A stretch of DNA of 64,000 nucleotides, taken from assembly GCF_019665765.1 (NCBI RefSeq), contig NZ_CP081150.1, forward strand, positions 2,356,001 to 2,420,000. Reading direction: 5' to 3'. Source of the stretch: Deefgea tanakiae (GTDB taxonomy: Bacteria; Pseudomonadota; Gammaproteobacteria; Burkholderiales; Chitinibacteraceae). Below the pieces are notes generated by a model. That model made no database searches and had not been told where the DNA came from. It was given only the letters and a program-made list of their open reading frames with translations. The first letter of the stretch is position 1. Each line of letters starts with the position of its first letter. Positions 57,596 through 64,000 of the stretch are shown here, piece after piece. The position numbers and the translations under genes were made by a program.

Positions 57596-60256
57596 ATGGC
57601 AGAGCAATTACATGACCATGATCCACAAGAAACTAAAGAATGGCGCGACGCCCTAGCTGGCGTCATCGAAGCCGAAGGTGCCGAACGTGCGCACTTTTTA
57701 GTTGAGCAACTCGTTGATCATGCTCGTCAGGATGGCGTGAACATTCCGTACACCGCCACCACCGCTTACATCAATACGATCCCTGCGCACTTGCAAGCTA
57801 AACACCCTGGCAATGCACATTTGGAAGAACGTATTTTGTCGTACACCCGCTGGAATGCAGCGGCAATGGTGGTGAAAGCCAATCGTTTTGATGGCGATTT
57901 GGGTGGTCACGTTTCATCGTTTGCCTCTGCTGCCACGTTGTACGATGTGGGTTGGAATCACTTCTGGCATGCAGCTGATGAAAATCACGGTGGTGACTTG
58001 GTGTACGTTCAAGGTCACTCTGCGCCGGGCGTGTATGCTCGTGCCTTCCTTGAGGGTCGCATCTCTGAAGATCAATTGAATAAATTCCGTCAAGAAGTCG
58101 ACGGTGGTGGTTTGTCATCCTACCCACACCCATGGCTGATGCCTGATTTCTGGCAATTCCCAACCGTATCAATGGGTCTTGGCCCCTTGATGGCGATTTA
58201 CCAAGCTCGCTTTATGAAATACCTCGACGACCGAGGCTTTACGCAAAAAGGCGATCGTCATGTTTGGTGCTTCTGCGGTGACGGTGAAATGGACGAGCCA
58301 GAATCACTTGGCGCGATTTCTCTTGCTGGACGTGAACATCTCGACAACCTCATTTTTGTCATCAACTGCAACTTGCAGCGCCTTGACGGCCCAGTACGTG
58401 GTAACGGCAAAATCATCCAAGAACTCGAAGGCGACTTCCGCGGTTCAGGCTGGAATGTCATTAAAGTCGTGTGGGGCACAGGCTGGGATGCCATCTTGGC
58501 GCAAGACAAAAAAGGCTTGCTACAAAAACGCATGATGGAAGTGGTTGACGGCGAATACCAAACCTACAAATCAAAAAATGGCGCGTACGTTCGTGAACAT
58601 TTCTTCGGCGCATACCCAGAATTGCTCGATCTCGTTTCAGCAATGTCAGATGACGACATCTGGAAATTGACGCGTGGCGGCAATGACTTGTACAAAGTCT
58701 ATGCAGGGTACAAAGCTGCCGTTGCACACAAAGGTCAACCGACACTGCTACTCGTGAAAACAGTGAAAGGCTTTGGCCTAGGAACTGCAGGCGAATCGCA
58801 AAACGTAGCACACAACACCAAGAAATTGGCCAACGATGATTTACTGCATCTACGCGACCGTTTCAATATTCCATTGACGGATGAGCAAGCAACCAACTGC
58901 ACGTTCTACAAACCGGCAGCTGATTCGCCTGAGTTGAAATACATGCACGAGCGTCGTGCAGCATTGGGTGGCTACTTGCCAAGCCGTAATCCAGTCGATG
59001 AGCCATTGACTGTACCTGGTCTTGACCTTTTCAAAGCTTTGCTCGATAGCTCGGGCGAACGCGAAATGTCAACGACAATGGCATTCGTTCGTATCTTGAC
59101 AGCGCTCGCCAAAGACAAAGCCATCGGCAACCGCATCGTACCGATTGTGCCGGATGAATCACGCACCTTTGGTATGGAAGGCTTGTTCCGTCAGCTCGGT
59201 ATTTGGTCGCACGTGGGTCAATTGTACGAGCCACAAGATGCTGACCAATTGATGTTCTACAAAGAGTCTAAAACTGGTCAAATCTTGCAAGAAGGCATCA
59301 ACGAAGCGGGTGCGATGTCGGACTGGATCGCTGCTGCAACATCGTACGCCAACCACGGCGTAACGATGATTCCGTTCTACATCTACTACTCAATGTTTGG
59401 TTTCCAACGTATTGGTGACTTGGCTTGGGCGGCTGGCGACTTGCGCGCTCGTGGTTTCTTGATCGGCGGTACTGCGGGTCGCACGACATTGAACGGCGAA
59501 GGCTTGCAACATCAAGATGGCCACGGCCACTTGTTTGCTGAGTTCATCCCAAGCTGCGTTTCGTACGATCCAACGTTTGCCTATGAATTGGCTGTGATCG
59601 TCCAAGACGGTATGCGCCGTATGTTCCAAGACCAAGAGAACATCTATTACTACCTATCAGTAATGAACGAAAACTACACCCAGCCGGCAATGCCAGCAGG
59701 TGCAGAAGCCGGCATTCTGAAAGGCATGTACATGTTCCAAGAAGGCCCAAAAGACGCGAAACTGAAAGTGCAATTGATGGGTTCGGGTACGATTTTCCGC
59801 GAAGTGATTAAAGCGGCTGAATTGCTCAAAGCTGATTTCGGTATTGAGTCTGATATCTGGGCTTGCCCAAGCTTTAACGAATTGCGCCGCGATGGCATGG
59901 CTGCTGAGCGTCATAATTTGCTCAACCCAATGGGCGAAGCAGCGGTGCCGTACGTGACTCAATGCTTGGCTGGCCGTCAAGGTCCAGTGATCGCTGCAAC
60001 CGATTACAAACGCGCGTTTGCCGATCAAGTTCGTGAATACGTGCCAGGTCGTTACGTTGTGCTTGGTTGCGATGGTTTCGGTCGCTCTGATTCACGCAAA
60101 CAATTGCGTAAATTCTTTGAAGTCGACAGCTTCTACGTTGCTGTTGCCGCAATTAAAGCCTTGGCTGACGAAGGCAAAATCGGTAAAGAGAAAGTGCTTG
60201 AAGCCATGGAAAAATATGGTATCAACCCAGCGAAACCGGCCCCTTGGACAGTGTAA
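57596..60256 (+). CDS. aceE: Pyruvate dehydrogenase E1 component (homodimeric)
   Basis: An 886-residue thiamine-diphosphate enzyme that decarboxylates pyruvate. The cofactor motif is CGDGEMDEPESLGAISLAGREHLDN with NCNLQRLDGPVRGNGKI; HLFAEFIPSCVSYDPTFAYELAV and DGFGRSDSRKQLRKFFEVD are C-terminal features. The length matches the E. coli-type single-chain E1 (887). A short inverted repeat CATCCGA/TCGGATG at 57541-57562 lies upstream. It starts aceE-aceF-lpdA. Confidence 0.97.
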   Translation: MAEQLHDHDPQETKEWRDALAGVIEAEGAERAHFLVEQLVDHARQDGVNIPYTATTAYINTIPAHLQAKHPGNAHLEERILSYTRWNAAAMVVKANRFDGDLGGHVSSFASAATLYDVGWNHFWHAADENHGGDLVYVQGHSAPGVYARAFLEGRISEDQLNKFRQEVDGGGLSSYPHPWLMPDFWQFPTVSMGLGPLMAIYQARFMKYLDDRGFTQKGDRHVWCFCGDGEMDEPESLGAISLAGREHLDNLIFVINCNLQRLDGPVRGNGKIIQELEGDFRGSGWNVIKVVWGTGWDAILAQDKKGLLQKRMMEVVDGEYQTYKSKNGAYVREHFFGAYPELLDLVSAMSDDDIWKLTRGGNDLYKVYAGYKAAVAHKGQPTLLLVKTVKGFGLGTAGESQNVAHNTKKLANDDLLHLRDRFNIPLTDEQATNCTFYKPAADSPELKYMHERRAALGGYLPSRNPVDEPLTVPGLDLFKALLDSSGEREMSTTMAFVRILTALAKDKAIGNRIVPIVPDESRTFGMEGLFRQLGIWSHVGQLYEPQDADQLMFYKESKTGQILQEGINEAGAMSDWIAAATSYANHGVTMIPFYIYYSMFGFQRIGDLAWAAGDLRARGFLIGGTAGRTTLNGEGLQHQDGHGHLFAEFIPSCVSYDPTFAYELAVIVQDGMRRMFQDQENIYYYLSVMNENYTQPAMPAGAEAGILKGMYMFQEGPKDAKLKVQLMGSGTIFREVIKAAELLKADFGIESDIWACPSFNELRRDGMAAERHNLLNPMGEAAVPYVTQCLAGRQGPVIAATDYKRAFADQVREYVPGRYVVLGCDGFGRSDSRKQLRKFFEVDSFYVAVAAIKALADEGKIGKEKVLEAMEKYGINPAKPAPWTV

Positions 60257-60277
60257 TTGAGTGAGGTGCTCTTTTAG

Positions 60278-60324
60278 GGTATAGCCCGCTAAACAAAGAG
60301 TACTGATAGGGTGAGGGCAATACC
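60278..60324. repeat. 47-bp GGTAT...ATACC palindrome, copy 7
   Basis: Ends GGTATAGC and GCAATACC, exact 47-bp length. A second hairpin GGGTGAGG/CCTCACCC (60309-60330) overlaps the right end. It lies between aceE and aceF, 36 bases before the aceF ATG. Confidence 0.75.
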
Positions 60325-60360
60325 TCACCCCTTCCCTCTCACCCATCATAGGATTTGATA

Positions 60361-62004
60361 ATGAGCAATTTAATTGAAGTGACCATTCCCGATATCGGCG
60401 GCCACGCTGGTGTTGATGTAATCGAAGTGTTTGTCAAAGTCGGCGACACTATCGAAAAAGAACAATCATTGATCGCGCTTGAAACCGATAAAGCCACAAT
60501 GGAAGTACCAGCGACGCACGCCGGTGTGATTAAAGAAATGAAAATCAAAGTCGGTGACAAAGCCTCTGAAGGCGATGTGGTGTTGTTGCTTGAATTGGGC
60601 GAAGTTGCTGCTGCAACCGCACCAGTTGCTGCGCCAGCGCCAGCCGTTGCAGCGGCACCAGCAACCGTTGCGAGTGCACCTGCTGCGCCTGCAACGAGCG
60701 GTGGCTTGATTGAAGTGAAAGTACCGGACATCGGCGGCCACGCTGGCGTAGACGTGATTGAAGTGTTCGTTAAAGTTGGCGATGTGATCGAGAAAGAGCA
60801 ATCACTGATTGCTCTGGAAACTGACAAAGCGACGATGGAAGTGCCTTCAACTCACGCAGGTACTGTCAAAGAAATCAAAATCCAAGTTGGCGGCAAAGCC
60901 TCTGAAGGCGATGTGGTGTTGTTGCTCGAAGTTGCAGGTGCGGCGGCAGTTAGCGCTCCTGTTGCTGCTCCAGCTCCTGCACCAATTGCTGCTGCGCCAG
61001 TCGTTGCGGCACCTGCTGCAGTTGCTGCGCCTGTAGCAACGACTTCTGCTCCAGCTAAAGTCGACGAAGCTAACTTCAGCAAAGCCCATGCCTCTCCATC
61101 AGTGCGTAAATTCGCTCGTGAACTCGGCGTAGACTTGATCAAAGTAAGCGGCAAAGGTCCAAAAGGCCGCATTTTGCATGAAGACGTGCAAAGCTTTGTT
61201 AAATCAGTGATGACCAGCGCGGTGGCCTCATCATTGGCGGCACCTACTGCTGGCGCATCACTCGGTGGTGGCATTGATTTGTTGCCATGGCCAAAAGTGG
61301 ACTTCGCCAAGTTCGGCCCAATCGAAAGTAAACCGCTGTCAAAAATCAAAAAGATTTCTGGCGCGAACTTGCATCGCAACTGGGTAGTGATCCCACACGT
61401 AACGTTTAACGACGAGTGCGATATCACTGAACTGGAAGACTTCCGTAAAACCATCGGTAAAGAATGGGAAAAAAGTGGCCTGAAATTATCACCACTCGCT
61501 TTCATCATCAAAGCCGCTGCCGAAGCACTCAAAGCCTTCCCAGAAATGAATTCATCGCTCGACGGCGACAATCTGATTCTGAAGCAGTATTACAACATCG
61601 GTTTTGCCGCTGATACGCCAAACGGTTTGGTTGTTCCAGTGATCAAGAACGTTGACCAAAAAGGCCTCAAACAAATCACCAAAGAGTTGACCGAATTGTC
61701 AGCCTTGGCGCGTGATGGCAAGCTCAAACCAACCGATATGCAAGGTGCAACCTTCACGATTTCTAGCTTGGGCGGTATTGGCGGCACGGGCTTTACGCCT
61801 ATCGTGAATGCACCTGAAGTCGCCATCTTGGGCGTGTGCAAATCGCAAATCAAACCAGTTTGGAATGGCAAAGAATTCGCGCCACGCCTGATGTGCCCAT
61901 TGTCGCTGTCATTCGATCACCGCGTGATCGACGGCGCGCAAGCAGGTCGCTTCACCGTGTATTTGGGTAAATTGTTGTCCGACGTTCGTCGTTTAGTTCT
62001 GTAA
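60361..62004 (+). CDS. aceF: Pyruvate dehydrogenase E2, dihydrolipoamide acetyltransferase
   Basis: A 547-residue core subunit. Two lipoyl domains have the lipoylated Lys in ALETDKATMEVP (about residues 1-80 and 120-200), each followed by an Ala/Pro linker. The E3/E1-binding domain is ASPSVRKFARELGVDLIKVSGKGPKGRI. The catalytic domain ends with SFDHRVIDGAQAGRF, which holds the active His. TTG 60355 is in frame but ATG 60361 gives MSNLIEV, the same start as lpdA. The two lipoyl copies are nearly identical in DNA. Confidence 0.97.
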   Translation: MSNLIEVTIPDIGGHAGVDVIEVFVKVGDTIEKEQSLIALETDKATMEVPATHAGVIKEMKIKVGDKASEGDVVLLLELGEVAAATAPVAAPAPAVAAAPATVASAPAAPATSGGLIEVKVPDIGGHAGVDVIEVFVKVGDVIEKEQSLIALETDKATMEVPSTHAGTVKEIKIQVGGKASEGDVVLLLEVAGAAAVSAPVAAPAPAPIAAAPVVAAPAAVAAPVATTSAPAKVDEANFSKAHASPSVRKFARELGVDLIKVSGKGPKGRILHEDVQSFVKSVMTSAVASSLAAPTAGASLGGGIDLLPWPKVDFAKFGPIESKPLSKIKKISGANLHRNWVVIPHVTFNDECDITELEDFRKTIGKEWEKSGLKLSPLAFIIKAAAEALKAFPEMNSSLDGDNLILKQYYNIGFAADTPNGLVVPVIKNVDQKGLKQITKELTELSALARDGKLKPTDMQGATFTISSLGGIGGTGFTPIVNAPEVAILGVCKSQIKPVWNGKEFAPRLMCPLSLSFDHRVIDGAQAGRFTVYLGKLLSDVRRLVL

Positions 62005-62017
62005 GGGTGCCTATAAG

Positions 62018-62064
62018 GGTATTGGCCCGTAGCCACTACCCTTTAATGCCCTTATTCATATACC
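62018..62064. repeat. 47-bp GGTAT...ATACC palindrome, copy 8
   Basis: Perfect GGTAT/ATACC ends and exact length; an inner pair TAAGGGTA/TACCCTTTA overlaps. It fills the aceF-lpdA gap and ends 16 bases before the lpdA ATG. Confidence 0.72.
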
Positions 62065-62080
62065 CATACAGGATTTTATT

Positions 62081-63874
62081 ATGAGCAATCTGATTGAATT
62101 AAAAGTACCCGATATTGGCGGCCATGCTGGTGTTGATGTGATTGAAGTTTTCGTTAAAGTCGGCGACACCGTTGCGATTGAAGACAGCTTGATCGCTCTC
62201 GAAACCGACAAAGCGACGATGGAAGTTCCATCTACGCACGCTGGTGTGATTAAAGAGATGCGCATCGCTGCGGGCGGCAAAGCCACCGAAGGCGATGTGA
62301 TTGCAATCATTGAAATCGCAGCCTCAGCTTCTGCACCGGTAGTGGCGGCAGCTCCTGTAGCGGCGCCAGCTGTAGCCCCTTCTGTATCAGCCCCTGCTGC
62401 AGCAGTAGCGCCAGTCGCAGGTCAATACACCGGCAAAGTGGATATAGAATGCGATATCCTCGTTGTTGGTGCAGGGCCTGGCGGCTATTCAGCAGCATTC
62501 CGTGCTGCTGACTTAGGCATGAAAGCCGTGATTGTTGAGCGTTATTCAACACTCGGTGGCGTGTGCTTGAACGTGGGTTGTATTCCATCAAAAGCCTTGC
62601 TACACAATGCGGCGGTGATTGATGAAGTCGCTCACATGGCGACCAACGGGATCAAATTTGGTAAACCCGAAGTCGATATCGACGCACTGCGCGGCTACAA
62701 AGACCAAGTGATCAACAAGCTCACTGGTGGTTTGGCCGGCATGGCGAAAATGCGTAAAGTCGAGCACGTTCGTGGTCTGGGTACTTTCCTTGATGCCAAC
62801 CACATGGAAGTGCAAGTCACCACCGGCACTGGCCAAGAACGATCAGGCGAGAAAAAAGTCGTTAAATTTGCGCAAGCCGTGATTGCAGCAGGTTCGCAAG
62901 CGGTGAAATTGCCATTCATTCCGAACGACCCACGGATTATTGACTCAACAGGCGCGCTCGAATTAAAAGCAGTTGTGAAACGCATGTTGATTATCGGCGG
63001 CGGGATTATTGGCTTGGAAATGGGTACGGTTTATTCAACGCTCGGCGCGCGCCTAGACGTCGTTGAGTTGTCAGACGGCCTAATGCAAGGCGCAGACCGT
63101 GATCTGGTTAAAGTGTGGCAAGACTGGAACAAACACCGCTTTGACAACATCATGCTCAGCTCAAAAACCACTTCGATTGTGCCAAAAGAAGATGGTGTTT
63201 GGGTAACGTTTGAAGGCCCGAATGCGCCCGCAGAAGCACAATGCTACGATTTGGTACTGTACTCTACAGGTCGTTCACCGAACGGCAAGAAAGTCGGCGC
63301 TGAAAACGCCGGCGTGATTGTGGATGAGCGTGGTTTTATCGTAGTTGACAAGCAAATGCGCACCAACGTACCCAACATTTACGCCATTGGCGATTTGGTT
63401 GGTCAACCGATGTTGGCGCACAAGGCCGTTCACGAAGCTCACGTTGCTGCAGAAAACGCGGCAGGCCACAAAGCCTACTTTGACGCTCGCGTGATTCCAG
63501 GCGTGGCCTACACCGACCCAGAAGTGGCCTGGGTTGGTTTAACTGAAGATCAAGCCAAGAAAGACGGCATCAAGATCACCAAAGGCGTGTTCCCTTGGGC
63601 TGCTTCTGGCCGTGCGATTGCCAATGGCCGGACTGAAGGCTTCACCAAGTTGATTTTTGATGCTGAAAATGGTCAATTGCTCGGTGGCGCGATTGTTGGC
63701 CCGCATGCTGGCGATATGATTGGTGAAATCTGTCTCGGCATCGAAATGGGCGCAGATGCAGTTGATATCGGCAAAACCATTCATCCTCACCCAACCATGG
63801 GCGAATCGATTGGTATGGCTGCCGAAGTGGCAAAAGGCGTTTGTACTGACTTACCACCGCAACGTAAAAAGTAA
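62081..63874 (+). CDS. lpdA: Dihydrolipoamide dehydrogenase with N-terminal lipoyl domain (E3)
   Basis: A 597-residue flavoprotein. Residues 1-80 are a lipoyl domain (LETDKATMEVPSTH) nearly identical to those of AceF, followed by an Ala/Pro linker. The FAD loop is ILVVGAGPGGYSAAFRAADLG; the redox disulfide is GGVCLNVGCIPSKALL; HPHPTMGESIGMA holds the catalytic His. Lipoyl-E3 fusions are known in Neisseria and some other bacteria. It ends the operon. Confidence 0.97.
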   Translation: MSNLIELKVPDIGGHAGVDVIEVFVKVGDTVAIEDSLIALETDKATMEVPSTHAGVIKEMRIAAGGKATEGDVIAIIEIAASASAPVVAAAPVAAPAVAPSVSAPAAAVAPVAGQYTGKVDIECDILVVGAGPGGYSAAFRAADLGMKAVIVERYSTLGGVCLNVGCIPSKALLHNAAVIDEVAHMATNGIKFGKPEVDIDALRGYKDQVINKLTGGLAGMAKMRKVEHVRGLGTFLDANHMEVQVTTGTGQERSGEKKVVKFAQAVIAAGSQAVKLPFIPNDPRIIDSTGALELKAVVKRMLIIGGGIIGLEMGTVYSTLGARLDVVELSDGLMQGADRDLVKVWQDWNKHRFDNIMLSSKTTSIVPKEDGVWVTFEGPNAPAEAQCYDLVLYSTGRSPNGKKVGAENAGVIVDERGFIVVDKQMRTNVPNIYAIGDLVGQPMLAHKAVHEAHVAAENAAGHKAYFDARVIPGVAYTDPEVAWVGLTEDQAKKDGIKITKGVFPWAASGRAIANGRTEGFTKLIFDAENGQLLGGAIVGPHAGDMIGEICLGIEMGADAVDIGKTIHPHPTMGESIGMAAEVAKGVCTDLPPQRKK

Positions 63875-63892
63875 TTCGGACGATTCCGATGC

Positions 63893-63922
63893 AAAAAAAC
63901 CACGGTTTCCCGTGGTTTTTTT
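63893..63922 (+). terminator. Intrinsic terminator after lpdA
   Basis: CCACGG and CCGTGG pair around TTTC, flanked by seven A and seven T; strong, possibly bidirectional. Confidence 0.92.
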
Positions 63923-64000
63923 CTGCTTGCTCGATTTAAAACGACCAACGGAATGTTTGAAATTTATCCGCGAATGCAAAGAATTTCGACAACAAGCTCA

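Overview
The window looks like a chromosome segment of a betaproteobacterium, most likely in the order Neisseriales. The grounds are the pilM-N-O-P-Q-aroK-aroB cluster divergent from a PBP1a gene, three Neisseria-type trimeric porins, an E3 subunit carrying its own lipoyl domain, and the miaB-ybeZ-ybeY-ybeX-lnt block. The species cannot be named from the sequence alone. No rRNA, tRNA, CRISPR array, insertion sequence or phage gene was recognised.

Layout. 1-3.6 kb: edge of a response regulator, an hslU without an adjacent hslV, and an outer-membrane barrel protein. 3.7-6.8 kb: anaerobic ribonucleotide reductase nrdD-nrdG behind an FNR-like site and paired NrdR boxes. 7.1-13.9 kb: an AT-rich block with two 53-residue (mature) type IV pilin stubs, each behind a sigma-54-like promoter, then a Sec-exported four-cysteine protein, a Wzy/WaaL-type ligase, a TPR-glycosyltransferase and a three-gene ABC transporter set. 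14.9-20.2 kb: miaB, phoH-like ybeZ, ybeY, corC-like ybeX, lnt. 20.2-22.1 kb (minus): ECF sigma, DUF3619, DUF3106, RDD. 22.5-25.9 kb: ilvI-ilvH-ilvC. 26-31.9 kb: a small accessory pair, psd and pssA divergent, leuA with an N-terminal HTH extension, DUF2069 and wrbA. 31.9-44.5 kb: yihY, aroB, aroK, pilQ-P-O-N-M (minus), ponA, a nucleotidyltransferase-like gene, a YcgR-like gene and nnrD. 44.5-48.3 kb: three porins. 48.5-57.5 kb: gap-eda-edd (minus) divergent from zwf-pgl-hexR-pgi, an Entner-Doudoroff set with a HexR-like operator on each side. 57.6-63.9 kb: pyruvate dehydrogenase aceE-aceF-lpdA.

How the genes work together. Glucose-6-phosphate flows through zwf, pgl, edd and eda to pyruvate and glyceraldehyde-3-phosphate, then through gap and the PDH complex to acetyl-CoA. 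Pyruvate also feeds the ilv genes and leuA. NrdDG supplies deoxynucleotides without oxygen, which suggests a facultative anaerobe. PilMNOPQ form the alignment complex and secretin of a type IV pilus, and the pilin-stub block may encode a split pilin used by that or another pilus machine.

Two structures are not explained by ordinary annotation. First, a family of intergenic palindromes, each exactly 47 bp, bounded by GGTAT and ATACC: eight copies with perfect ends and four with one end mismatch. Second, an in-frame fusion of a Cro-like helix-turn-helix to LeuA, with a sigma-70-type promoter and ribosome binding site in front of the HTH and a second strong ribosome binding site at the usual LeuA start.
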